Positions 9,731-21,902 of a stretch of DNA of 64,000 nt are shown piece by piece. Source of the stretch: Sarcocystis neurona (lineage: Eukaryota; Apicomplexa; Conoidasida; Eucoccidiorida; Sarcocystidae); assembly GCA_000727475.1 (NCBI GenBank), contig KL647333.1, positions 43,342 through 107,341 of the forward strand, in the 5' to 3' direction. The number at the start of each line of letters is the position of its first letter. Within the stretch, counting starts at the first letter, position 1. The position numbers were made by a program, and so were the translations under genes. Under the pieces are notes generated by a model. It was not told where the DNA came from, ran no database searches, and saw only the letters and a list, made by a program, of their open reading frames with translations.

Positions 9731-12700
9731 GCCCGCGGCTTGTGCGCTCAGCGCAAGCACTTTTTTTGCCATCCTAGGCGTCACACTCCTTCGAGAGGCA
9801 GTCACGTTCGGCGGCAGCAGCACACGAATGAAAACTGAGGCCTCTGCACCCAAAGAGGAAAACGTCACCAAAGATTAACGAAGGATTGGAAATACAAGTT
9901 AGGATAAGGTAGACCAAATGGCCGTGGTTGTCAATACAACTCGTCATCTTCCTTGTCGATCTGAGGCTCGTTAATATTAGAGGATTATTCAATATGCATG
10001 TGGGCTCGAGTTCTCTTTGCACCCTAGTAGATACGTTGTTAAATTATAATAGTACATGCTAGGCACATTTTACTTCAACCACATATACATGAATGGCCAA
10101 ACCTTTCTGCTTTCCTTCTTGCTTCAGATGAATACCGACATCGAGTAGAGACTGTCTCGCTTTAACTTCTTCCAGCCTACAACTACTATCTCGAATTACC
10201 TTCCGCTGTTCCTCATCTGAAGAGTCTGCAGAAGGCGAACAGCATTCGACGCTGCCACAAGAACGCTCCCGAACTCGTACACCTCGCCAAGTGTTAAGAC
10301 GCGCTGAGCCACCCGTAAGCTGCCACCACGCTGCCTAACACAGTGAGTTCTACAGGGGACCTCAACTTTTCCTATTGTTGCCTGCGCACCCGCGCGTTGG
10401 ACAACACTGCAGATGCCTTCGCAGTGAATCATTGCCACAAAGCTCAACGAATCCTGCCCATCCCCTGCCTCCCCCCGTACTTCACGATTGTACTGGTTTG
10501 ACCACTACTCTGTGAGGGACTGACAAGAGCACCGTCAGACTCTGAGAGCATCACACATTGACTTTGACATAAATCTGCACCCGCCGCAGCCTCGTTTCTG
10601 GCTCCTACATGCGGACCTGATTACTGTCGCGTTCCAGGTGTTCCCGCTGATCCGCTGACTTTATTACTTCGTGCGTGCTGTTGCCCGAGTTTCCATTACG
10701 AGGCTATGCTTTACGCAGCCATTCATGCACCTCATAGCGAGAAGCGGCCAAGCCCCAACCCTTTGTCCCCATTCTTTGTTTCTTACTCCTGGCAGCCCTC
10801 AGCCTCAAGCGCTAAGCTCCTGCATAAGCATCGTCGTCTGTTCAGTTTTTTTCTGTCTATACGCCACCAACGTTGGGCACTTCAGTTGCTTTGCGCAGCT
10901 GATGTCCACTTCGATGACAGACACACAACAGCTTGTGCTCTTGAAGACTTCAAAAATACGCTCTGTTAAATGAAGGCGTACGCCTCGTCTGCTCCATAGG
11001 TCTAGATCTCTACCTAGGAGAGCCTTCATATTGGCGTTGCCAGCAGCCTGCGACCTGCAGCAGCCCGTGGTATGGTGTCAACATGCACACACGATGACCG
11101 TGGACTGAAAGCGTCTACAACGTCTGATGCCAAAATCGTGGCTGGGTCTCTCCTCGTGACGCAGGTAACTGCACCGTTGCCGAACATAGTATCCTGTACT
11201 CCTATGTGTTGACGCACCCTGCCACTACGCATCAATGATTACCAATTTGCAGTGGCCGATCAGCCCGTAAAACCCGCATGCATATTCAAGTCCCCTGCGG
11301 CATTTACGTGACTCGCGTATGGTCAAGAGACCCCTAAGCGTCAGTGTGTGTGCCCAGCGGAATAAGAAAAAGTGGGTACGTGGTACGCACCGCCAGTTGT
11401 CAGCAAAAGCAGCCGTCTGACGCTATGCCCTTCCTCAAGTACTTTCACGCATAGACATTTTTTGCTCGGCGTCTACGCAACCAAAAATACCGTCTACAGA
11501 GTTTTGGCTAGTCGAGAACAAGGAACTGCTTCTTGAATAAATGAAGCTGCCCTTCCTGTTAAACGAACGAGCCCTGGTGCGTCTTCGCTTCATGACTCTG
11601 GAGATCCAGGTTGCCCAGCAGCCGCCAGGAGACAACAATTGTCGCGAGAAAGCGATAGTCATTATGTCGTTGGGCGGTTGACTTTCGGGTGCGATTCTCT
11701 TCCCCTTTCAAAACCGTTTTCTGTCAGAAAACTTCGTAGGTGATGAAGTGTTACATTTTCGCGATCTTTCATGACACACGTGTTTGCCCAGAACCGACTT
11801 GTGAACAATAGTAAACCTTCTCACCACTGGTCGCACTTTGTGGGTTAACCAGCCCCCGTTACTGCGCGCCTTGTGTTCTTGTTCTCTGTGCATCACGACG
11901 AAAATGACCTTCTCCGATACACGCTCGACTCGCCTCGCTCCACTGGACTCAGGTCCTACGCTAGCCCTCTGGAACTCGTAAGTTGTGTGTCTTGTGAAGT
12001 TCATGGCACGTTTCAGACGATGTCTTACAATCAAGTCATGTGGCCTATAAGGTGCCCACGCTCACCAAAGTGAAGACTGTTACTCCAGGGTCTTCTTTTC
12101 ACTGAATGGCCTCCTGTAAATCCGTAGCTCTCCACGACACAGAGACGTTGGCTCCGCAGAGAGCTGCCGTTTGAAGGTTGAACAACTTTTCGATTCTAAT
12201 TGTGGTGGTACCACGTGCACCAGGTGGAGAGCCGCCAACTCTGTTCGAAGGGCTTGAAGAAAATTACCTCTAATAGATGCAGATCTAAGAAGTGGAGATC
12301 CGTAAACAGCTGCGAATTTCTTCGTTTTTTGCTGTCAAAAGCTCCATTTGCAGATTTGGAGCTTTGGGGAGCGAGGACCTCAGAGAGGGTAAAAGGAGGA
12401 TGGAACACAAATTGTGCGGCGAAACAAGGAGCCTGCAAAGTCGCTGGAGCTCTGCTGCTGTTCCATTTTGGAATTTCACACTTCCATTCACCGCAGCAAG
12501 AGGGAAAGCTTACGTTCACTAACTTCTCCCGCAATTCAAGCGATTCATTTTCTCTGCCGCCCGCAAGGTCGTTATGCTCTAGCTGGACAAGTTCGCCGCC
12601 ACAAAAGACTGCGCCACATGCGAGTTAATACGCTCGACCGGATTAGCTTCCAAGCGACTATAGCCTTTTATGACGGTGAACTATCAGAGATTGAGGAGTC

Positions 12701-12920
12701 TTTCTTTTCACTAGCTCCTACCTGCTGCCTCTTGCACATATTCGGGCGCGTCAAGTTATCCTGTGTAGCTCAACCACCGTTTCACAAGTGAAGTTGTATT
12801 AGGTGGCGCTGCAAGCATTTCCCAATTGCGCACAAGTAGAGGTGCCCAGGTCAGCAGGAAATTGTGTTGTCTGCCTGCGCCGCTTGATGAGTTGCTCTGC
12901 ACAATTCAAAATGAAGGAAA
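9731..12920. other. No supported gene
   Basis: Short overlapping frames only. At 12,354 an acceptor (GCTCCATTTGCAG) precedes two competing open frames, one of 142 codons (12200-12628), but neither has a decisive donor. The opposite strand is open over the same stretch, so I leave it unassigned. Confidence 0.4.
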
Positions 12921-13044
12921 CCTACGAAGTTTTTCAAGCGCCCACGAGTGCTGAATAGACTTGTCTCCCCACTTTTTGTGCGAGTCTGTTTCGGACAAGG
13001 GAGCGCCACTTAGATCGCGAACGTTCCAGAAGCTGTGGCTGCAG
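12921..13044. repeat. Diverged direct repeat, copy 1
   Basis: About 125 bp related to 13651-13770 in the same orientation. The shared core contains TCTGTTTCGGACAA and GTTCCAGAAG. On the minus strand this copy reads an uninterrupted GAPLSETDSHKKWGDKSIQ-type peptide within a 93-codon frame. Confidence 0.7.
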
Positions 13045-13650
13045 TACATAGCAAAGAAAATCCCTCGAGTGTCACCGCAGATGGTGGCACGCAGCCACTC
13101 TGCGTGGATCTTCCTTTTCGAATTCTCAGTGTTGTATTCGATCAACTTCAAACTCGTTGTAAACTCTTCAGCAGGCAAATCGAGCAACCTCCTTCAGGAT
13201 CACTCCACACGTGGGTCTGAATGTAAGTTATTTCTATGCAGGGTTGTGCGAGTGGATCTCCAACACCACAGGTGGAAGATATTACGCACTAAGAAGCTCC
13301 TGTCGGGCTTTATCCTACTTCCACGTTTCCCATAACATCCCTTGAAAAGACAGTTATCCATCGAAATTCAACAAACCCCCCCACCACCCGTCTTCCTGAG
13401 GGGAGACAGAGTCACACAGCTCTTCTGCACACTGTAGAGCTGGCCTTTTTAGCCCTTCAGGTGGCCTGGCGCCTATGAAGTATTCGAGCAGATGTCAATA
13501 TGAATTCCGTAATAGCTTATTCTGTAGCCGGCTATGAAATCATAATGGCTACGTCGCGTTTGATTGCCAGACCTGTGAAGGAAGTGAGTCTTTCACGTGT
13601 CTAGGCAACCCATTACAGGAGGGGTTTTCTGACAAGCTTTTGTAGCCTCT

Positions 13651-13770
13651 CTCGTGAAGTTTCTCAAGAGCCCGTGAGTGCTGAACAGACTTGTTGCCCA
13701 CTGTTAAGCGAGTCTGTTTCGGACAAAGGAGCACCACGTAGGTGACAAAGGTTCCAGAAGTTGGAACTGC
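13651..13770. repeat. Diverged direct repeat, copy 2, frame broken
   Basis: Partner of 12921-13044. It keeps both halves of the minus-strand peptide (GAPLSETDS and QHSRALEKL), but they now sit in different frames because of a one-base length difference in the middle. This is what a decayed element coding region would look like. Confidence 0.7.
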
Positions 13771-15484
13771 GGTTCCTCCGGAGACCACCAATTGCACCTG
13801 GAACTCTGCCAAACGCCGCGAGCTGAGATTGACCCGCGAAGGTTTTTGCCCTCGATTAGGACTGCCGTTATGTTTAGAACTCGATTGTGCGACGTTCTAT
13901 CCCCGTCGCCGCGCTACAGCTGTCGGTAGGAGAGGACCACCTCCTACAGAAAAACGTGGTGCAGGCTTGATATATTGGGAAAAAATGTACTAGCGTCGCG
14001 CACGTAGGATCGAGGGTGACTCCTAGAATGCATCCTTTACGCTTTGACACCTAGAGATACTAACGGATTCGGAGGACTGCAGGATCAGCACTAATACGAC
14101 TTACGGTGTCTGGGTCAACAAACGAGGTCTTTCGACACACCACATCTTCTCCGCGGTGCCTCCACCGCATCCATACAGTGCAAGTAATCAGCACTTTTCA
14201 AATCAAATTAAGTGGAACAACATACCCCCCTTGACTTTCTCTTCACCATTTTCACTTGCAGCCGGCGCGCTGATTAGGGCCCTTAGTTGGCACCGTCTTT
14301 AGTGAGCTAGCTCTTTGCCGCGAACTCCCCGTATGCATACAGGAATTCTAAACCACCTTCGTTGACTCAGTCCTTGCCAGAGAAAAATCGTGTCACTCTT
14401 TTGTTCATACTTGTTCATCCGTGGGCCACACACAACAAGAGTGCAGCGCAAATGACTCTTCTTCCCAAATGCTGCGGCTTGAGTCTTATTAAGCATCTCG
14501 GACTGCTGACACTGTGTGTAAAAACAATTAAGGATCTGTATCTCCGGGGCACTTGACTCGTGTCGATCGTTGTCTGGAAGTGGCAATGACCAGTTGCGAG
14601 GTTTCATTCCTGCAAGGAGCCGCCTCGCTGAGCTAGTGACCACAGGAGGCTTGACAAGCGCGATATGTCCGTCTCTTTAGGTTTCTGGCGCCACTGACGC
14701 GCACACGCCGGAGTATATGAATATGATCCTTTGTGGAAGGTAGCACAGCAGTTCAACGGCATGACCGTGGACTGACGTTCATTAGATCTCCCGTTTGCAG
14801 ACATATCTCTGCAGTATTGTGCACGTACCATTGTACCGATGGCTATCGCATTCCAAGCCAGACCTAGAGTCGCAACTTCGTGGACTACGTCTTTGTTGGC
14901 CAGGATGCGTTTTAATGTCTCCGGTTAGCAACTGTAACGATGGTGCCCCACAATGCAATCCCACGCGCAATGGCGGAGAAACGCGGTGAAGTTCAAGCTG
15001 TCAACTCATTACTCGTCACAACGTACAGAAAGTGGCTTGCCACGCGTAGCCAGTGTCACAGCTCCACGGCCCAGTTGCGGTCCTTGAGGCGCAAATCTGA
15101 ATGCCTCACCGCTGGACTGCCAGAGTGCAGCCGTAAGGCTTGTCCTTTCTCGTCCTTTAATATATTTTTTCTTTTTTCTGTCCCCCGTTGATATACCTTC
15201 ACAACGCACACAGGTAGTTACACAAAAGCCTCTCGGTATTCCAGTGGCAATCCGAAGCCCGGCAGCCATATGAGTGTAGTCACACCACCTTGCGGGGCTC
15301 TGGCAAGAGGTACCGCTTTATAGTAAATAAAGAAGAAACCTCCCCAATCTTGTGGGCAAGTAAGGCAAAACGTAAAACAGTGTTCTGCAAATCTAGGCTG
15401 GCACGCATTCAAGCAACATAACGGGCACTCTAGACTTTCTCGTTGTGTATCGTTTTCTGTTCAACTGCTCTTATCTGCCTACAG
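13771..15484. other. No supported gene
   Basis: Frames of 60-114 codons on both strands (for example 14299-14643 minus) without splice support or recognisable motifs. No repeat or structural RNA is visible. Confidence 0.4.
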
Positions 15485-15843
15485 TGGCGAAGTCGGTGAT
15501 CTGTGTCACACCATTTCTCGTTGGACCTTTGGTCACTCCTCTTCCATTAGCGTGGAGCCGCTATTACACGTTTCAACCCCCAAGATCGACATTTCAGCGT
15601 GTTTACATGTCAGTGGTGGAGGTTTGCATCCTTTACGCTAGGACCGTTTGCCGTAAAAGAGATGTTCGTACGATTTTCAAGGCCCTGTGGCCACTGCGGC
15701 TTCATTTTCGGCTGGTCCTCATGCCACATGTTCTCAACGCCCTGCGACCATTGGTAGTTCGTATGCGGCTTGTCCCCTCAAATAATCGTTCACTCTCTTC
15801 CCGTCTGAAAGGACACTGCGAGTGGGCGCGCAAGAATTTGTGA
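15485..15843 (+). CDS. Candidate terminal exon, possibly membrane-associated
   Basis: A long pyrimidine-rich tract ends in GCCTACAG at 15484. The frame then stays open for 119 codons to a TGA, with incoming phase 1. The peptide begins with a hydrophobic stretch (SVICVTPFLVGPLVTPLPL), continues through MSVVEVCILYA, and is strongly basic toward the C-terminus (RLVPSNNRSLSSRLKG). This suggests a membrane-anchored or membrane-adjacent C-terminal region with a basic tail. Upstream exons were not found. Family unknown. The acceptor and frame length together make it one of the better exon candidates. Confidence 0.4.
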
Positions 15844-16011
15844 GCGCCTTGTTTTCTCCCAGAATGATAAGACAGAGAGTTGACCCTCGTTGATATGCTA
15901 CGCGTCCATGCTGTAGGAGTACTCTCAAAAGCGCGGAGCGTTCCGACGGTGCTCCTTCCAGGTGTCTTCCCTTCTGTATTGTCGTTTGACAGAGTTTGGG
16001 TTGGACTTAAC

Positions 16012-16038
16012 CGATTTCAGGCTCACGACCTGAAACCG
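16012..16038. repeat. Inverted repeat, 10-bp arms
   Basis: CGATTTCAGG and CCTGAAACCG pair with one mismatch around a 7-base loop. No promoter or terminator context is clear. Confidence 0.6.
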
Positions 16039-16213
16039 CTTCAAGCCTTGCACTGTATCGTGCAGAGGCTGGCAGCCGATTCTCTACGATGACCTGACCA
16101 ATCGATTCCTGCCAGGGGAATGAGGCCAAGGGTGGTCGCATCGATTTGTCTCCACCTTCACACCCAGCGTCATACTGCGTCGAGCTCAACCAGAAGATAC
16201 GACGTACTGGAAG

Positions 16214-17210
16214 TTGAAAAAGGGGTATTCTGATCTTTCTCGCGGTACACGGAACCACTGGTTAAACATACGGTATGGGCCTATCACTAATCTCTCCGTA
16301 AAGTCTTGGCCATTTCTTAGTACGAAACAATTCACCAAGCGTGTATGGTTCAGCATTACTGCAGAACCTCATTTGTACAACTACGTTAGAGTAAGACAGC
16401 AAAGCAAGTCATTTTCCTGGCCTCTCGCATCTGTTGTAACCCTACTCTATTTCGTGCCATCACCTCAATGAAAAGTCCTTGGCGCCGACATGAAGCCGGC
16501 GACGGAAACAGAGACGACATGAGACACACGCGTGAACCTTAAAACGAAAACAGAGCAGAAAGGTAGGCTCAAACGTGACGTACAATTGTTCACGTTGCTG
16601 TTCACCTAGCTGTGTAGTTGCACGACACGCGCTACGCATCCCAGCACAATAATTTCAGTCTGGTTTGTTGAGGGGAGGCGCAGTATGATTCGGCCGGAGA
16701 GCGAGAAAGAATCGCTGTAGCACCGGCACTGCTGCGAGAATCCCGGGCACTCTGTTTCAGCAGTAGGCACGCTGCCTTGTAGTGTCTGTAGAATCTCACA
16801 CTCTCGCTTGTCAGTCCACACAAACGACGTCTTTGTGCCAGGGTGGATAGCCACACTCTCTGCTGAGACGCTCCGTCAGCTTCACGGATGTAGAGAGTGA
16901 AGTACGCTGACAACTGCCGTCGCGGCTATGTAGGATTGCACGGACAGCTGCCGCTGCAGCAAGAAGGAGTGAGCCGCTGCAGCAAAAATTCTGCCAGTTT
17001 TTACGTCTTCGGCGATCTCCAGCAGGGGGGTCGTCTAACCCGGTTCAGACACAGCAAAAGAGGGAATGCAAACACTAACGTGTATTCGGATAGTTCGATA
17101 TGCTTACGCATGGATTTACACTTTCCACTTATAACGATATGGCGCTTTTTTCCCTTCAACCCGCTTTGGACTTTCAGCAGAGTTCACATCCTCCTGCTTC
17201 CTCACAAGGC
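16214..17210. other. Short open frames, unassigned
   Basis: An 85-codon plus frame (16214-16471) with a readable composition is followed by overlapping minus frames of 82-93 codons (16606-16913) and a 122-codon plus frame that runs into the minisatellite. No splice pair decides among them. Confidence 0.3.
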
Positions 17211-17220
17211 AGAATGCATA

Positions 17221-17330
17221 TTCGTATGCACACGTGTACATGAATGTAGGCACACGTATACATGAATGTGTGCCCACGCATACATGAATGTGTGTCCACG
17301 CACGCACACATGCATGCGTGTGTATGCTGC
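17221..17330. repeat. CA/TG-rich minisatellite, about 25-bp unit
   Basis: Three to four imperfect units built on CACGTATACATGAATGTG, ending in CACATGCATGCGTGTG. The units are near-palindromic, so both strands read alike. Such CATG/GTAC minisatellites are common in coccidian intergenic and intronic DNA as I know it. Confidence 0.85.
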
Positions 17331-18374
17331 TGGATTCCCACGGTACCTTCTCGAGGTCAACTCCAGGTGGCTACATCCATTGCTGACTCCATTCGAACAA
17401 ACATAGACCAGACATCCTCTCCATGTACTAACAGCTGCAACCCCGAGTGTTCACGAGACTCTCCTCAGCACTCTTTCATATTACAACATGAAGCAGAAAA
17501 CGGTCGCAGGCACTTCAGCAGCCAGGTTTGATGTCTTTGCAGTGCCGGCTTCCTAGACGTCACTCTCGGCGGAACGCACCTGTCCAGGAGACTTCCACGC
17601 TTTAAGTCATCTGGCAGAGAATCCAGCTAGAAATCGACAACGTGGCTCGTAAGTCGTCTTGTGAAGCCCGGATTTCCTGTTCAGTTCAGCTGCTACATGC
17701 TGCCTTGCTGCGCCTCTACTAATTTTTTCTAGACTCCCAGGAGGTGAGAGGGAAGCACTCTCCACAGTGAACTTACGTGCTACAGGGGCTGTCGGCGAAA
17801 GTCCCTGTCTTGTTTACGCGTGAGCCTGCAGCAAGTCCCTGCCCATGTGCTGTTTCTGCGAAAGATAATTTTTTCTGCAGGCGTACACTTGTTGCTCCTG
17901 GGTATACCTTGAATGGAAATACATTTGTTTCAAAAGGCCCCAGCATCTCATGCTCACGGAAATCCTCGCGTCCCCTCTACCCTTGAGTCATAAGTACATC
18001 CCAGAGCTAACAATTATAAGCGTCTTTTTAACCCTCGCGTAGAGCGAGGCGTGTCAATTAAACGTAAAGTTCACAAGAGGAATCCCAGAGTACTCACGAG
18101 AAAACGAACAACCCCAGAGGTCAGCCTGAGCGTGCGAACTCCTGCATCTCGTGTAGAGCGGGTAGTAGCACTGTTCGATTTTACAGGCGCACAACAAGTC
18201 TTTAACAAGGACTAGTCCCTTGGCTCCGAGCAGTTTTCACGATCCACACGGAGCCCCAGACTCAACCACTCCACCAGTCCCCAAGCGCCGCTTCCAGTCA
18301 GATGAGCGTGGGGCTGGTACACTGTGTTTGCTCAACCCTGACACCTACAGCGACCACGAGCTCTAAAGCTAGAA

Positions 18375-18746
18375 ATGCCTGTGTACCTCACGAGTCTACG
18401 CACGGGCAGCCGCCAACGTCTCAATTCTACGAAAAGAGGTGCCACGAGGCCATCACTGGTTCTTGAGGACAGGTTTTCTGCCGACCACGACGGTCAATGT
18501 AGTTATCCGACACCAGACCTCCATACGGCAGAGCAGCAACAGACTCCAGGGCACCCAGCACTTCGACCTGCAGGAGGGTTGCAAAAAAAATCCAGCATTC
18601 AATGGTGCCAATATGGGCCAACATTGCCCAATATCGACAACTATTTCAAAACATCCTTCGATAAGCGAAGCGCTACGCTGTCCCGAAGTGTCTGGATTTG
18701 CAACCACTTTGTAGCCAGTACCGTGTGTGTGTCAGGCTATACCTGA
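18375..18746 (+). CDS. 123-codon open frame from ATG, unknown
   Basis: Starts at an ATG in a fair context (purine at -3) and ends at TGA. The peptide is Thr/Ser/Gln-rich at first (HTAEQQQTPGHPALRPAGG), then more structured with aromatic residues (SIQWCQYGPTLPNIDNYF). No signal peptide, domain or membrane segment is evident. It could be a first exon of the plus-strand coding run that follows to 23.8 kb, or an independent small gene. Minus-strand frames here are shorter. Confidence 0.3.
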   Translation: MPVYLTSLRTGSRQRLNSTKRGATRPSLVLEDRFSADHDGQCSYPTPDLHTAEQQQTPGHPALRPAGGLQKKSSIQWCQYGPTLPNIDNYFKTSFDKRSATLSRSVWICNHFVASTVCVSGYT

Positions 18747-19575
18747 CCGAAGGCTTGCCGAAACTTGACGTGAAAGCTTCTCTTCTAGAACAGCTCACCA
18801 CTTATTCTGCCACTGTCACCCCGTGCGCTTCAGGGCATGTGCGATGTTCTTGTCATGTCCTTTACGATACGCTGCCCTGCGACCGCCCGCGTTAATCGGT
18901 TTGCAGTTGTTTCCCGCTTACTTTCCTTCACCCTGCAGCACACAGTGTACTCACGAGTGAAAAAGAGTCTAGCTCTTAGCAGGTGCGCAGTGTCCTCGTG
19001 TCCAAGAGCAACGCTTGTGCACTGTATGCAGGTATGTGTGTGTGTTTTTGCTGCGTTTGCGCATCTCTTGCAACATAGCAAGCTCCTGCAGCGCCGAGCT
19101 GATTCTGCACGTATCACACCATAGGTTTTTAGAGTAGGAGCATCACCTGCGAGACGTCAGTTTGAACCACTGCATTTCAGAGGCTCCCAGATCAGGGATG
19201 ACCTTTTGAACAATTGAATTCGGCATGCACATAGAGGGACACTCCTTTCTATTTTCCCGCCCCTCAATCACTGGCCGAGGGTGCCTTTATTCGACAGCGT
19301 TCGCGGCGCAGCTCTTTGACAGTGAATAGAAGCAAACCTCCGCGTAGCATCGTCGCACCCTCTGATTCCTCTCAAAGCCAATGCAACAGGGAAAGCTTAT
19401 TAAGCTCGACGAGAATTGTCTCGACAGAACTGCTGCGTCTGCTTAAAAAGCACGTCTTTCTGCGCACTGCAGTCTAGGCCTCCTCGACTGTCCAGAAATC
19501 AGATTGATCGGGGAGGAGGTGAGCTTTTATAACTAATCGTCCACCTCTCCGTAGCACTGTAAAACTGCGAATATT

Positions 19576-19866
19576 GTGTTGTGCGATACAAGCCAGTACT
19601 CGCGTTTCAGCTCCACAGCCACGCAGACAGATGGTCTATCTTCCTTTCTTTGTCCCGTCCATATTCTTGGCCTCTCGACGGTCTTTCAAACCTTCCCCGG
19701 TGCTACCTTGTGCACAGGGTCCTGCCTGAGTGACAGTTTCAAAGGCGTCATAGAAAGCGTACCGGAAGGCACGTTTACAGAGGGCCACAGAGTAACGTAG
19801 GACGCTGTCTGCCGCGTCAGCGAGCGAAATCCCTTTGCGACTTCCGCGTCCCCCCGTGTTCCACCG
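19576..19866 (+). pseudogene. Open frame with one in-frame stop before a GTAAGT donor
   Basis: A single frame reads from 19576 to 19866, interrupted only by TAG at 19798-19800. It ends at a canonical GTAAGTAAG donor at 19867 with two bases left over. Sequence on either side of the stop looks alike in style (FKGVIESVPEGTFTEG before, RVSERNPFATSASP after). Either the TAG is the end of an intron acceptor (AACGTAG) and the exon begins at 19801, or the frame is broken. The exon-start reading is simpler. Product unknown. Confidence 0.3.
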
Positions 19867-20063
19867 TAAGTAAGTATCACTAAAGTCACAAACTGTGATA
19901 CGTTAGAGTGGGCCTTGTCCGAGAACATATTCGCTCTGTTGCCGCTTTCAAAAGATCCATGCATGTTTATACAAGGTCGCCTCTTAGGTGCAGTCACAAC
20001 GTTATCCCGTCGCGTATATACATTGCATCACGTAGATCCTCTGCGTTGTCTAAGGGGACGCAG

Positions 20064-20353
20064 CACTGTGTTTCACGCGATTGAATATCGTGGTGACGGT
20101 TCATCGCACGAAGGGCCTTTTCCTATCCCATTCAAATTTGTTTTGCTCTATGGAATGCGAGCTGCATCTCAGGTGTACACTCTATCAGTGCTGCGAGCTT
20201 CTGTGCGACCCTGAAGTCCCCCTAGACATTCTGGAATCACGTATTCACTGTAGCAGTCCGCTTGAAGTGGCGCACGCTGCTGCCCGCCCTGTGTCTACAA
20301 GCGCAATTCAGGAACTGCATGGGATGTACCCTGCCTTACCGTTGACGATATGA
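20064..20353 (+). CDS. Candidate Cys-rich exon, possibly terminal
   Basis: After an AG in GGGACGCAG the frame is open for ~96 codons to a TGA at 20351-20353. It contains a tight cysteine cluster, CSMECELHLRCTLYQCCELLCDP, within residues ~34-56, then an Ala/Pro-rich end (VAHAAARPVSTSA). Alternation of Cys with Leu/His/Tyr recalls extracellular disulfide domains and superficially the C-terminal half of ZP domains, but spacing does not fit and I do not claim it. A competing frame (19915-20214) is open over the first part. Confidence 0.35.
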
Positions 20354-20632
20354 TCATCCCAGAAGGCAATACAGTGTAGCGTTTAACCTTCTTCAAAGAA
20401 GAAGACGTTATGTATGAATAGTAGGAGTAGTTCGACACTAGTGTTCTGTTTCTGTAGCGGCAGACGACGTACTTTCAAAATACAGTTAGTTTAAGTCATG
20501 TACTTATCGCTTGTCGCAGCCGGCAGCACCCAGGGAAGGTCAGTAACTCTCGTCGGCCAGATTACGCAGCAGCGCTGAGCTACGCTGCACAGTAAGGCAA
20601 GAGTTTTCCTCCGGTTTTGCCTCTGTCTTCAG

Positions 20633-20950
20633 CTGTCCCCTCCACGGCAGCCGCTATCACAGAAAGTTTACTACAGATTTCACGCCACAAGACAACCATC
20701 AAGACCTCACCGGCGCGGCAGCAGAATGGACGCTGTGCTTCGAGCAGTCCACGCGACCAACGTGTGTTACATTCGTGTCGGTCAAACAACGTTCACTAAC
20801 ACGTCCGCATCAAGGCCGTGGGTCCGCATGCTCCGATGTGTGAAGCTTTCTGTATCACCCGACGTTGACAATAAAAAGAGCATCGGTGTACACCTTTGGC
20901 CCTTTGGCGAAGTCGTTGTCCGCCAAGGACGATGGATTACTGCCACATGA
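20633..20950 (+). CDS. Candidate terminal exon, unknown
   Basis: Preceded by a strong acceptor (TTTTGCCTCTGTCTTCAG). Open in phase 0 for 105 codons to the TGA at 20948-20950. The start is basic and Pro-rich (SPPRQPLSQKVYYRFH), then it reads like a beta-rich globular segment (LRCVKLSVSPDVDN, GVHLWPFGEVVVRQGRW). It includes an internal ATG at 20726 in a purine -3 context that could also serve as a start. No family recognised. It lies among other plus-strand candidates, which supports strand choice. Confidence 0.4.
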   Translation: MSPPRQPLSQKVYYRFHATRQPSRPHRRGSRMDAVLRAVHATNVCYIRVGQTTFTNTSASRPWVRMLRCVKLSVSPDVDNKKSIGVHLWPFGEVVVRQGRWITAT

Positions 20951-20997
20951 TTAATGGCTTCGAGAGCAAACCACAAAAATTTAGATAGGAGTCTTAC

Positions 20998-21902
20998 GTG
21001 CGCAAACACTTGCAGGGAAACACCAGCAATGTTCTTGACAGGAGTACTCAGCGCAGTACCCGATTGCTGAGTCTTATCATCGAGGCTGTGTTCACCTGTA
21101 TTGAGTCGTCGTGCCTTCCTAAACCAACACGGGATGGTGGAGTGCGCCACAGTTTCCACAGACGACGCTGCGGCTTCCCTCGTTCTGCGTCGCCTTGGGC
21201 TCTGCTGTACTCAGAATAGCAGACGGGTTGACTGCAGAACACAACAGTCGTCATCTGGCGGGACGGATGGGGGAGTGGTGCTGCCTAGAGCACTGGTTGG
21301 TTTTGCAGCTCCGTGTACCCTGCAAGCGCGTGCATGGCGGCCACAGCTTTTACAAGTTTCTTCTATCTGCGCGGGAACGAGGCGTTGCGCCATATGGAAA
21401 AAATGCAAAGTTGCCACGGACCCCCGTCCTTCTTCTTCCTTTCAAGGGCTGCCCAAATCGATCTATTTCTGACTTCGCCATGTTTCCGAAAATCAATTCG
21501 CATCGTGACTGTGTACTCTTTATGACGTCAGACGCAGGCCTGAGAGTACAGATTAAGCGAGTCCCGATACTTGTTCATGTAGTCCCCGCGTGATGACGCC
21601 AGTGCCCGGCCTGTATGTTTCTAAACTGGCCCCTGGTTACTCAGGTGTCTGTTTTCGAACAGACATTCAACTCTATGGGTTCGACATATAATTCCTTCCG
21701 TCACTCACTAACAAATTCTCAAACTCTGTATCGCGACATGCGTTTTTCTCTACCGCGCTGGTTGTACAGACTCACCTTGGCAAAAAAACCCTACGTGCTC
21801 TTCGCGTTCATCTGTACGCTCAAGGGTGGCTCTCGAAAAGCGACCTTAGCTCACCGTTTCCGTCCAATCGTTCCCCACCGTGCGCAACGGCGGAATACAT
21901 AG
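20998..21902 (+). CDS. Cluster of overlapping plus-strand frames, exons unresolved
   Basis: Frames at 21101-21472 (123 codons, ends PSSSFQGLPKSIYF), 21195-21593 (132 codons, ends RVPILVHVVPA) and 21615-21902 (95 codons, preceded by the acceptor GGTTACTCAG) are all open. At most some portions of each can be exons of one gene. Compositions are non-repetitive and the minus strand has only shorter frames. I cannot choose the joins by eye, so this entry marks likely coding territory. Confidence 0.3.

Noticed and set aside
20064..20353. ZP-domain assignment for the Cys-rich exon
   Set aside because: Cysteine order and spacing do not match the ZP C-terminal pattern.
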